NCBI GenBank assembly: GCA_963981015.1
Contig: CAXCCG010000057.1
Location: forward strand, 1-17,038
Source of the DNA: Thiopontia sp013349825
GTDB taxonomy: Bacteria > Pseudomonadota > Gammaproteobacteria > GCF-002020875
DNA: 17,038 nt
Direction: 5' to 3'
The notes under the pieces are model-generated. The model did no database searches. It saw only the letters and a program-made list of their open reading frames with translations, and was not told the origin of the DNA. Positions 8,901 through 15,135 of the stretch are shown here, piece by piece; within the stretch, counting starts at the first letter, position 1, and each line of letters begins with the position of its first letter. A program made the position numbers and the translations under genes.

Positions 8901-9384
8901 CAGCGACAAGATTTCAGAGATTATCTCGATAATTGATGGTATTGCATTTCAGACCAATCTGTTGGCGCTCAATGCAGCGGTAGAGGCGGCACGTGCCGGT
9001 GACCATGGTCGAGGCTTTGCTGTGGTTGCCGGAGAGGTACGGACCCTGGCGCAGCGTTCTGCCGAAGCTGCCAGTGAAATTACAGCACTGATCGAAGAGA
9101 GTACCGTGCGTATCAAACGGGGTAGTGAGCTGGTTAGCCACAGTGGTGATGCATTAGAAAGTATCCAGGAAGGGATCAAAAAACTGAATGATATCTCCGG
9201 TGAGATCGCGTCTGCTACCCGGGAGCAGACCCAGGGGATTGGTCAAGTCAACCATGCAGTTGCTCAACTGGACAGCGTGACACAGGAAAATGCTGCACTG
9301 GTTGAAGAGTCCGCTGCAGCCAGTACAGAGCTGACAGATCAGGCCCAGGAGCTGGGTCGTATGGTTGCAGTCTTTAAAGTGTAG
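5926..9384 (+). CDS. Methyl-accepting chemotaxis protein with duplicated periplasmic sensor and poly-HAMP
   Basis: 1152 residues. Membrane segment about 10-31; periplasmic region about 32-647; second membrane segment about 650-672; five HAMP-like units about 672-895; MCP signalling domain to the end. The periplasm begins with two related helical segments (AVRGIKRDQISRFF and AVRDGKKAAIESYF), then two copies of a Cache-like unit at about 222-428 and 440-642, both carrying GETYL(V/I)G and LMRSDSY. HAMP period is about 45 residues, marked by GDFSLR 692, GEFDQRM 738, GDLGVRM 783, GDFSARM 825 and GDLTRVI 870. Probable methylation helix near LEETAASMEQISS (937-949). The hairpin tip contains DGIAFQTNLLALNAAVEAAR (1004-1023), the CheA/CheW contact. 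The protein ends GRMVAVFKV with no CheR-docking pentapeptide. No che genes are in the window, so it must join an array encoded elsewhere. ATG 5926 is the only good start after the in-frame stop at 5884. Ligand unknown. Confidence 0.95.
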   Translation: MFSHIQLKQKLLIAFLSVGIIPFSIIGVISLQQASDALEVQSFNQLEAVRGIKRDQISRFFQDRQGDMNVLAETVATLRQEAFNKLTAVRDGKKAAIESYFNTVKSQVSTLSANHSVVDTMKQLKETFSAFEEDTMLGGDIQLEQEALMQFYESQFKPEYLRQNGKKQIDTAALIRLDDGSTVMQYNYLVKNPNPLGEKHKMDNAKDYSAYSQLHQKIHPTFRKYIEEFGYYDLFLVDAETGKIVYSVYKESDFATSLKDGPHADSGIGRVFRAAQDLEKSDEVVFDDFSQYLPSYDAPAGFIASPIVEKGKTIGVLIFQLPIDRITSIMSERAGLGKTGETYLVGPDHLMRSDSYRDLQNHSVVASFREPESGKIETRAVTAALRGGTAAEVITDYMGKPVLSAYAPLNVLGGHWAILSEIDVAEVFVPKVEGEEKEFYAKYIDEYGYYNIFLINPDGYVFYTATQEADYQTNMVNGTYSDTNLGRLVQRTLETKHYGIADYAPYAPSKGEPAAFIANPIQHHGVVEMVVALQLSLEGINAIMSQREGMGESGETYLIGEDLLMRSDSYLEPEHHTVMTSFQNPEKGKVDTVAAHAALKGHDGTEVIVNHLGNSVLSAYTTIAVGDFKWALLAEVDESEAFAAVNSLQTLMIVIGVAGLIAIIVVGWMIVRSISMPILHVTELLAALGETGDFSLRCKKIETGDEIEVMADQLNTMLALLQGSISAANDVVAAVARGEFDQRMEGNFKGDLANLQQGVNGSADSVEGTMNALALVMDGLGNGDLGVRMSDEVEEKFRDQVNGAMVSIDEVLQEVGQIIQRLSEGDFSARMTYDAKGDLKALSDNINHAMEDLQSAVNEVVVTANAMGEGDLTRVIEGNYQGSLGVLKDSINATQSSIAQIVQQVRTTAQHVNEGASEISRGSHDLSSRTSEQAASLEETAASMEQISSTVTMNSESALHAQQLASESMQRASKGAEVVTDAVQAMDGINQSSDKISEIISIIDGIAFQTNLLALNAAVEAARAGDHGRGFAVVAGEVRTLAQRSAEAASEITALIEESTVRIKRGSELVSHSGDALESIQEGIKKLNDISGEIASATREQTQGIGQVNHAVAQLDSVTQENAALVEESAAASTELTDQAQELGRMVAVFKV
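6589..7851 (+). repeat. Internal tandem duplication of the MCP sensor unit
   Basis: Unit A (6589-7209) and unit B (7243-7851) encode matching segments: KYIEEFGYYDLFLV with KYIDEYGYYNIFLI, GLGKTGETYLVG with GMGESGETYLIG, PVLSAYAPL with SVLSAYTTI, and EIDVAEVF with EVDESEAF. A 20-nt stretch around LMRSDSY is identical at 6974-6993 and 7616-7635, 642 bp apart. Most of the rest has diverged, so the duplication is old and both copies are held under selection. Confidence 0.9.
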
Positions 9385-9429
9385 CCCTCGTTCCCACGCT
9401 TCCTTGTTGCTTCAGCGTGGAAACGAGGG
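9385..9429. repeat. REP-like palindrome, copy 1
   Basis: Starts directly after the MCP stop. Left arm 9385-9400 (CCCTCGTTCCCACGCT) pairs with right arm 9414-9429 at 15 of 16 positions around a 13-nt loop. The core CTCGTTCCCACGCT is a palindrome type I recognise as dispersed in many gammaproteobacteria. No T-run follows, so it is not a classic terminator, although it may protect the 3' end of the MCP message. Confidence 0.75.
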
Positions 9430-9483
9430 AGTAATATGCAAATCTGTAGCTGAATAGTTGCTAAGGCTTTTCATATTGTTCTG

Positions 9484-9501
9484 CCAGTATGCAAATACTG
9501 G
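9484..9501 (+). promoter_or_regulatory. Perfect 7-bp inverted repeat with GCAA loop
   Basis: CCAGTAT-GCAA-ATACTGG lies 80 bp before the small gene at 9582. As RNA it would be a short hairpin capped by a GNRA tetraloop; as DNA it could be an operator. There is no following T-run. The rest of 9430-9581 shows nothing else I can name, apart from the AAGGAAG Shine-Dalgarno just before 9582. Confidence 0.4.
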
Positions 9502-9581
9502 AATACATGTTGCTCTCTATCTTGCCAACAGGACAGAATCTTGACTGTTCACTACCTCAATAACGACAAGAAGGAAGAGCA

Positions 9582-9920
9582 ATGAACCATCCAGAGGCAA
9601 GGATTGCGCTAGGGGAGAAGGTGTGGAGTAATAACCGTTGGGGAGAGGTTGTAGGGTGGAAAGATGGGGCACTCGTAGTGCAGTTTAAAAGGGAAAGAAA
9701 CCACTCTGCTATTCAGCAAGAGTGCGGTCCGAATGAGTACAGTCAGAATGAGTACAGCTCAAGAGGCTCATCCAAACTACAATATGAGATTGATCTGTTT
9801 ATGGATAATCTCGACAGTATGGGTAATTTGAAATCCACTTCTGACTTTGCCTGGGAGAGTGATCCTTTAATGGCAAAACCTTATGTCTCGTTCCCATGCT
9901 CCAGCATGGCCTTTCGGTGA
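9582..9920 (+). CDS. Small protein of unknown function; C-terminus supplied by a palindromic repeat
   Basis: 112 residues, not recognised. ATG 9582 is preceded by AAGGAAG with 5-nt spacing. The N-terminal half (about 1-40) alternates Gly, Trp and hydrophobics (LGEKVWSNNRWGEVVGWKDG, then ALVVQF), compatible with a small SH3-like beta-barrel; this is pattern-based inference. The middle contains a short internal repeat (NEYSQNEYS). The last dozen residues (YVSFPCSSMAFR) and the stop come from palindrome copy 2 (9887-9909) and its flank, so the original C-terminus has probably been replaced. No signal peptide or membrane segment. It stands alone between two palindrome copies, before the promoters of the next kinase. 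The good Shine-Dalgarno argues it is, or recently was, a translated gene. Confidence 0.5.
   Translation: MNHPEARIALGEKVWSNNRWGEVVGWKDGALVVQFKRERNHSAIQQECGPNEYSQNEYSSRGSSKLQYEIDLFMDNLDSMGNLKSTSDFAWESDPLMAKPYVSFPCSSMAFR
9887..9909. repeat. REP-like palindrome, copy 2 (right arm truncated)
   Basis: CTCGTTCCCATGCT (9887-9900) matches copy 1 at 9387-9400, exactly 500 bp away, with one change (C to T). The right arm AGCATGG (9903-9909) carries the compensating G-to-A change, so the CCATGC/GCATGG pairing is kept. The sequence expected to complete the outer stem (GAACGAG) is absent. It is read as coding sequence by the small gene at 9582. Confidence 0.7.
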
Positions 9921-9997
9921 TCACCACGGATAGCTTGACGTTCTTTCTATTGATCAATATGATTATAAGTATATTTATGGTCTAATGAGTTGATCAA
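9916..9997. promoter_or_regulatory. Three TGATCA-centred palindromes in the promoter region of the third kinase
   Basis: GGTGATCACC at 9916-9925, TTGATCAA at 9950-9957 and TTGATCAA again at 9990-9997. The second abuts the -10 of the upstream promoter and the third covers the -35 of the downstream promoter. The two identical octamers are 40 bp apart, about four helical turns. Candidate operators for an unidentified dimeric regulator, or methylation-sensitive GATC sites. Confidence 0.4.
9935..9963 (+). promoter_or_regulatory. Sigma70-type promoter P1 upstream of the third kinase
   Basis: TTGACG (9935-9940), 17-nt spacer, TATGAT (9958-9963). Both hexamers are close to consensus with ideal spacing. 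Predicted start near 9970, giving a leader of about 125 nt to ATG 10095. Confidence 0.55.
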
Positions 9998-10018
9998 CCA
10001 ATCGAAAATGGCTATAAA
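9990..10018 (+). promoter_or_regulatory. Sigma70-type promoter P2 upstream of the third kinase
   Basis: TTGATC (9990-9995), 17-nt spacer, TATAAA (10013-10018). Predicted start near 10025 and a leader of about 70 nt. Its -35 lies within the second TTGATCAA palindrome, so binding there would block it. Confidence 0.5.
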
Positions 10019-10094
10019 ATACATCTGTTTGCCTTCTTGCTCTTGAAGTTTTGGGTTCTCAGTTGAGGTTATTCAATAGTATTGGAGATTCCTT

Positions 10095-13088
10095 ATGTCT
10101 GGGATGCTGGAAAGAGGGGGGGCTGTGACGGTATCAAATAAAAAAACGCGTGCAAAACGGCTCTTGATTCACCAGTTAAAGAGTAGCTTGGGTGCATTAC
10201 TGATATCGGTGATGACAATATCAAGCGTCATCTACTACTTCTCAGAACAGATACTGATGGATACGGTACAGCAGTCGATGCTCTACCATGCGAATTTTCG
10301 CGAGAGTCGTATTCACTCATTGTTAAAGAACGAAAAGCAGTGGATGGAGAAGAGTGCAGAAGACAGTGATTTTAGACAGAGGGTTGAGTGGTTAAAATCC
10401 CTGTTCAATATCAATGAGGACTCTGTAAGATATCAGTTTGCGCGTGATCAGTTTAGAAAAGAGCATGAGCTGCTGCTGAAGCAACAGGAGGTTGAGGACC
10501 TGTTGTTGATCACCGAAGAGGGGAAACTGTTTTTCTCGTTACGTCCAATGGAAGAGGAGATGGGGATAGACCTCACGATAGATGGGTTCTATGGAAAAAC
10601 CATCCTTTCAGACTTGATTGAGGAGGTGGTTGAGAAAAAGAGGCTGGGGCTCTCCCGCTTTGGAAGAGTCGAGCAGATTGAAGACTCAACCGTAATGGTT
10701 GGAATCCCGCTGATCTCTAATTTTGTCGGAACCGAGGGGGAGATGATTGCCATACTGGTCAAGCCGCTTGCCATAGAGCGTATTCGTGAACTGCTTGAAA
10801 GTCATGATGGTTTGGGCGAGAGCGGAGAGGTGGTGATTGGTCAGTTACGGGGAGAGGTGATCGAAGATGGAGTTAATTTTATTAACCATTTTCGTGACGC
10901 TGAAAATCGACAACCGGACGCTGACTGCCAGCTTCTGCGTTCAGTAAGTCCAGAACAGTTCGCAATGATATCTGCGATATCAACAGTAAATGGTTCTGGG
11001 TGGCGACTGGATAACAGTTGTCGAGAGGTTTACTCAATCTGGAAATGGCTGCCTGAGCTGGGTTGGGGCATGGTGGTGAAACAGGATCGGGAGGAGATTC
11101 TGGCTCCGGTTGGGGAGTTGCAGCGCAAACTCCTGGTTGCCGCACTACTGGTACTGCTGTTTCTGATCTGGGTGGTTCAGAGACAGGTGCGTTCTGTTGT
11201 GTTACCGATTGAAAAACTTACCAAAGCGGCGGAGCAAGGAGATATAGCCTCACACCAACCGGGAAATGTAGAAGAGGTGAACCACTTGGCCGTAGCACTG
11301 CAAAAGAGTACCGCAGAGCTCACAAGAACCAATAGAGAGACTGATCAGGTCCTGGAATCACTGGATGAAGGTCTGCTTGTGGTGGATGCCAATGGTGTAG
11401 TCATACGCACCAACCCTAAAATGGGGAAGCTGGTGGGGAGTGAGAGTGCTGACTTGGTTGGGATGACACTGCACCAACTGCTCGAATCGGAAAAAGATCT
11501 GCGTTGTATTGATGGAACATTAATCCCGGTCACACTTTCACGGTCAGAAATTGAGGGTTTAGAGGGTGATGATGCTGAACAGGGGGATGAGGTGTTGATT
11601 GTCCATGATATGAGGCAGGTACTGTTAGCAGAAAATGCGATTCGGGCCAATAGCAGTAAAGATGAATTTCTGGCCTCGATGAGCCATGAACTGCGCACCC
11701 CGTTAACCTCTATTATTGGCTACAGTGAGCTTCTGTCAAATAAACTAAGAGACCCTGAACTGAGGGCACTCAATCGAACCATTGAGTACGCCGGTAGAAG
11801 TCAACTGGCCCTGGTCAATGATATTCTGGATCTCTCAAAGATGGAGGCCGGTAAATTTATGATTGAGAGCCACCCTTATGATTTACATAATCTGCTGGTT
11901 CAACTAGGCAAAATGTTTACCATTCAGGCACAAGATAAAGGGATCGATTTCAGAATAGAAGAACAGGCCACTTTTACCCATCAATTGTTGGGAGATGAAA
12001 TGCGTGTTCGCCAGATCATCACCAACCTGTTGAGTAATGCACTTAAATTTACTGCTCAGGGGAGCGTTCATTTGCTGCTCTCAACAACAGAAGATCAACT
12101 GCAAATTGCCGTGACCGATAGCGGAATTGGCATCTCGCCAGAAAGCCTGCAGAAACTGTTTCAACGGTTTCAACAGGTTGATAGCTCCATCTCAAGAAAA
12201 TTCGGTGGTACCGGGTTAGGACTCTATATCTCACACAATCTGGCGATGAAGATGGGGGGGGTGATTGAGGTAGAGAGTGAAGAGGGTAATGGGAGTACCT
12301 TCCGGCTAATATTGCCTTTGGTTGAGAGTGGCCTTCCCTGTATGGAGGTAGACGAGAGCTGGGAAGACACAGAACAGATGATAGAGCAGTATCAGGGGAC
12401 GGTTTTGGTTGCTGAAGATACCCCGGATATACAGCAATATCTCTATAAGCAGCTCAAATCGTATGGCTGCAGCGTGACCTTGGCAGAGAACGGACAAGTG
12501 GCAATGGATTATGCGCTAAGCCAGCACTTCGACTTGGTGCTGATGGATATGCAGATGCCGGTAATGGATGGAATTGAGGCAACCCAAATACTGCGTAGCT
12601 TAGGCTCCGAATATCCTATCGTTGCATTGACGGCTAACGTAATGCAAGTGCACCGAGATAAATTCAACGAAGCAGGTGCCAATGACTTTCTGACTAAACC
12701 CATTGATAGCCAGGCAATGAGGCAGATACTAAAAAAATATTTGACCGTAAAACAGGTCAACAGCTCAGAGATCGACGGTTATGTTCATGAAGAGAGTGTG
12801 ATAGATGATGAGATGATGCAGGTCTTTGTTGAAACCTTGCAGCAACACCGGGAAAAGCTGGACCGGGCCTTTAAAGAGCAGCAGTGGAAGCAGGTGCGTC
12901 AAACAGCACATGCCATTAAGGGCAGTGGAGCAACCTTTGGTTATCCGCCTCTCACAACGTGGGGGAAAGAAGTGTGTGATTTGATTGATCATGAAGCACT
13001 GGATGATGTGCAGGCTTCAGTGGTCAGGTTACAAAAAGAGATCGTTTTGGTGATAGCAGAGTTTTCCCCCGAAGAGGAAGCGGCATAA
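10095..13088 (+). CDS. Membrane hybrid sensor kinase, TM-periplasmic sensor-TM-HAMP-PAS-HisKA-HATPase-REC-HPt
   Basis: 997 residues. A basic cytoplasmic N-terminus precedes membrane segment 1 (about 31-49); a long periplasmic region about 50-343 looks like a double Cache sensor (LLLITEEGKLFFSL, GMVVKQDREEI near the end); membrane segment 2 about 345-361; HAMP about 366-412; PAS about 416-510 (LDEGLLVVDANGVVIRTN); HisKA H531; HATPase N644/N648 and DSGIGI from D675; REC E774/D775, phospho-Asp D818, K868; HPt H939 and K942 in AHAIKGS. All phosphorelay residues are present. ATG 10095 has GGAG 7 nt upstream; GTG 10125, just after a G7 run, is an alternative start that keeps every domain. Signal unknown. 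It shares its catalytic core with the kinases ending at 1780 and 5841 and is probably co-transcribed with the cyclase gene 21 nt downstream, suggesting a common stimulus. Confidence 0.93.
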   Translation: MSGMLERGGAVTVSNKKTRAKRLLIHQLKSSLGALLISVMTISSVIYYFSEQILMDTVQQSMLYHANFRESRIHSLLKNEKQWMEKSAEDSDFRQRVEWLKSLFNINEDSVRYQFARDQFRKEHELLLKQQEVEDLLLITEEGKLFFSLRPMEEEMGIDLTIDGFYGKTILSDLIEEVVEKKRLGLSRFGRVEQIEDSTVMVGIPLISNFVGTEGEMIAILVKPLAIERIRELLESHDGLGESGEVVIGQLRGEVIEDGVNFINHFRDAENRQPDADCQLLRSVSPEQFAMISAISTVNGSGWRLDNSCREVYSIWKWLPELGWGMVVKQDREEILAPVGELQRKLLVAALLVLLFLIWVVQRQVRSVVLPIEKLTKAAEQGDIASHQPGNVEEVNHLAVALQKSTAELTRTNRETDQVLESLDEGLLVVDANGVVIRTNPKMGKLVGSESADLVGMTLHQLLESEKDLRCIDGTLIPVTLSRSEIEGLEGDDAEQGDEVLIVHDMRQVLLAENAIRANSSKDEFLASMSHELRTPLTSIIGYSELLSNKLRDPELRALNRTIEYAGRSQLALVNDILDLSKMEAGKFMIESHPYDLHNLLVQLGKMFTIQAQDKGIDFRIEEQATFTHQLLGDEMRVRQIITNLLSNALKFTAQGSVHLLLSTTEDQLQIAVTDSGIGISPESLQKLFQRFQQVDSSISRKFGGTGLGLYISHNLAMKMGGVIEVESEEGNGSTFRLILPLVESGLPCMEVDESWEDTEQMIEQYQGTVLVAEDTPDIQQYLYKQLKSYGCSVTLAENGQVAMDYALSQHFDLVLMDMQMPVMDGIEATQILRSLGSEYPIVALTANVMQVHRDKFNEAGANDFLTKPIDSQAMRQILKKYLTVKQVNSSEIDGYVHEESVIDDEMMQVFVETLQQHREKLDRAFKEQQWKQVRQTAHAIKGSGATFGYPPLTTWGKEVCDLIDHEALDDVQASVVRLQKEIVLVIAEFSPEEEAA
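10116..10122 (+). repeat. G7 homopolymer near the 5' end of the third kinase
   Basis: Seven G lie between the two candidate starts, ATG 10095 and GTG 10125. From ATG, one base lost gives a TGA almost at once, and one gained gives a TAA a few codons on. From GTG, the tract would be part of the ribosome-binding region, much like the arrangement at the MCP gene. Confidence 0.8.
12254..12261 (+). repeat. G8 homopolymer inside the HATPase domain of the third kinase
   Basis: Encodes the MGGV segment after the GGTGLGL box. Reading with seven G gives ATG-GGG-GGG-TGA; with nine G the frame closes two codons later (GGT-GAT-TGA). Both remove REC and HPt and cut the ATPase domain. Confidence 0.85.
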
Positions 13089-13109
13089 AAAATAGAGTAG
13101 TATCTCAGT

Positions 13110-14741
13110 ATGGTTAAGTTCAGAAAGATTGGCACTATTTTTTTACCGATCACCTTGATTATCCTGCTGCTCTCCTACTCATCCTATCAGACCTCACTGG
13201 TGGTAGATAAAGCAGATATTTATCGCACAGAACAGGCCTCCCTTCATCTTGGTGCAATCAGTATTCATGACTCTATCGATAGCCTGTTTGCAGATCTGGA
13301 TTACTTATCAACAGAGAATATACTGATAAACTGGATAGAGGGAGATCAAACGTCACGTCAACGCCTGATAGAGAACTGGATCACCTTTTCACGTACCCAA
13401 AAAATCTATGATCAGATTCGCTTTCTGGACAATAGTGGACTGGAGAGAGTTCGTGTCAACTATAATGGAGGCACCCCATTCGCTGTTGCGGATGAAAAGC
13501 TTCAGAATAAATCAAATCGATACTATTTTACAGATGCCATTAAGCTGGACCAGGGGCAGATATTTATTTCACCACTGGATCTGAATATTGAGAATGGAGC
13601 GATTGAACAGCCCTTAAAGCCCATGATTCGGGTGGCCGTGCCGATTTTTGATAAGACGGGTGAAAAACAGGGCGTGGTACTGCTGAACTACCTTGCAGAG
13701 CAGCTGCTCGATCAATACCTCAACAACAGCATAGGGTCAGATAACAGCCATTGGCTTGTTAATTCAGAGGGGTACTGGCTATCAGGGCCGACAGAGCTGG
13801 AGTGGGGCTTTATGTATAACAATGTTGAAGCCTCTATAGCGAAGCAATACCCGGAGGCGTGGAAAAAGATATCACTGGAGCAGGCGGGTCAGTTTGAAAA
13901 TGTGAGTGGGGTATGGAGCTTTGAAAGTATTTCCCCTCTGCTGAATGAGCGTCATGGAGCTGAAGGGGTTGCAGGCTATCACTGGAAAGCAGTTGCCTTT
14001 TTACCGCGAGACCGATACGGGGCCTCTTTGCAGGAGACGCAGAATTATTACCTATCCATAACGGCTTTGGTGCTGCTTGTCACATTCATCAGTTTGAGCC
14101 TTCTATTGGCACTACGTGCAAAGCAGCTAGAGCATGAAAATGAGATTATTCAACTGAATGTGTCACTGGAAAAGAAGGTTAAAGAGCGTACTCAACAACT
14201 GACGGAGTTAAAGGAGCAGGCAGAAAACCTGGCTAAAACAGATCCTTTGACCCGCATTAGAAATCGCCTGGAGATGGAGCATGATATTGAAGCCGTGATT
14301 CAAAACTTTCAACTTCACCAGATCCACTTTGCGGTTTTAATGTTCGATATTGATTGGTTTAAAAGAGTGAATGATACCTATGGTCACGCTGTAGGTGATC
14401 GGGTGCTTCAGCAAACTGCTCAATTTATGAAAGAGGCAATCAGACGTGAAGATCTGGTCTATAGAGCGGGTGGTGAAGAGTTTGTGGTTCTTCTCAACCG
14501 CATCAGCCTGGATGGCGCATGGGTTGTTGCCCAGAATATTCGAACAGGTATAGAAAAGCACTTCTTTGAGGCAGAGAATGATCGATTCAAAGTAACGATT
14601 AGTGGAGGTATATACCACTCATCGATCAGCAGTGCGGATAACGTTCATGATGTTCTCAAGAGTGCAGACAGTGCGATGTATCAGGCAAAAAACAGGGGGC
14701 GAAACCGCGTTGTTGAAGCCGAACAAGAAGGTATTCAGTAG
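13110..14741 (+). CDS. Membrane Cache-GGDEF diguanylate cyclase
   Basis: 543 residues. Membrane segment about 8-24; periplasmic region about 30-313 with a double-Cache pattern (IRFLDNSGLERVRVNY at 103-118, RYYFTDA, PMIRVAVPIFD); membrane segment about 315-335; a short coiled coil about 338-375 (EIIQLNVSLEKKVKERTQQL); then GGDEF. The catalytic domain has TDPLTRIRNR at 377-386, metal-site D413 in FDIDWFK, and an active-type AGGEEF (G454-F458), preceded by an inhibitory RxxD site, R445-D448 (RRED), five residues ahead. It should make c-di-GMP from two GTP and be product-inhibited. No EAL domain. The start is ATG 13110 with only a weak purine stretch upstream; it follows the third kinase by 21 nt without a promoter or terminator I can see, so the two probably form an operon. 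The periplasmic ligand is unknown. Confidence 0.93.
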   Translation: MVKFRKIGTIFLPITLIILLLSYSSYQTSLVVDKADIYRTEQASLHLGAISIHDSIDSLFADLDYLSTENILINWIEGDQTSRQRLIENWITFSRTQKIYDQIRFLDNSGLERVRVNYNGGTPFAVADEKLQNKSNRYYFTDAIKLDQGQIFISPLDLNIENGAIEQPLKPMIRVAVPIFDKTGEKQGVVLLNYLAEQLLDQYLNNSIGSDNSHWLVNSEGYWLSGPTELEWGFMYNNVEASIAKQYPEAWKKISLEQAGQFENVSGVWSFESISPLLNERHGAEGVAGYHWKAVAFLPRDRYGASLQETQNYYLSITALVLLVTFISLSLLLALRAKQLEHENEIIQLNVSLEKKVKERTQQLTELKEQAENLAKTDPLTRIRNRLEMEHDIEAVIQNFQLHQIHFAVLMFDIDWFKRVNDTYGHAVGDRVLQQTAQFMKEAIRREDLVYRAGGEEFVVLLNRISLDGAWVVAQNIRTGIEKHFFEAENDRFKVTISGGIYHSSISSADNVHDVLKSADSAMYQAKNRGRNRVVEAEQEGIQ

Positions 14742-14820
14742 AAGGTGTTTTCATCAACTGAAGTGTCTGCAGGAGAAGCTTTCCATGAGCTTGTTCGGGA
14801 ATAGAGAGCCTGCTGCGTCT

Positions 14821-15135
14821 CTACGCAGGTGGAAGAGGAAAGTACATCCAATGCGACACATCGAGTGCAATATTTTTCGCGGAGACAAAAACATTTTGTT
14901 TTTTAGAGTAAAACGCTGAGGTTACTTGAGCGGGTGCTTTGCCTTTAGCGGGTGCGTAAACGATATAGTAACCCCGGTCTACGGGATGGTGATCGACTAT
15001 TTGTGTCCAGCCAGGGCTGTTGGTAGTGTTTGAAATGGAGTTGGGGGCTTCGCGTAACTCAACAGGTGCCCCCATGAGAGGGCTGTTTTGTATCAGCTTA
15101 TGCAAGATCTCATCATGTTGGATATTCTCACTCAT
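14821..15135 (-). CDS. DUF551-like small protein
   Basis: 104 residues, read leftwards, convergent with the cyclase gene. From residue 43 it follows the DUF551 pattern: GWTQIVDHHPVDRGYYIVYA, then a variable middle (SAFYSKKQNVFV), then VSHWMYFPLPP at the end, matching the usual 'W.pv...P..G.Y.V' opening and 'VTHWMPLPEPP' close. DUF551 proteins are frequent in phages and prophages and have no known function. ATG at 15135 has AGGAG (minus strand, 15143-15147) at 7-nt spacing; an upstream in-frame TTG at 15150 lies upstream of this Shine-Dalgarno, so I reject it. The N-terminal 40 residues are not recognised. No other phage genes are nearby, so it may be a stray remnant of a past insertion. Confidence 0.65.
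   Translation of the reverse strand: MSENIQHDEILHKLIQNSPLMGAPVELREAPNSISNTTNSPGWTQIVDHHPVDRGYYIVYAPAKGKAPAQVTSAFYSKKQNVFVSAKNIALDVSHWMYFPLPPA

Noticed and set aside
9385..9429. Palindrome after the MCP as a rho-independent terminator
   Set aside because: Strong stem but no T-run, and the same core recurs 500 bp away inside a coding frame, which fits a dispersed repeat.
14602..14919. Plus-strand open frame overlapping the end of the cyclase gene
   Set aside because: Starts in another frame inside conserved GGDEF sequence, has no ribosome-binding site and runs into the convergent DUF551-like gene.
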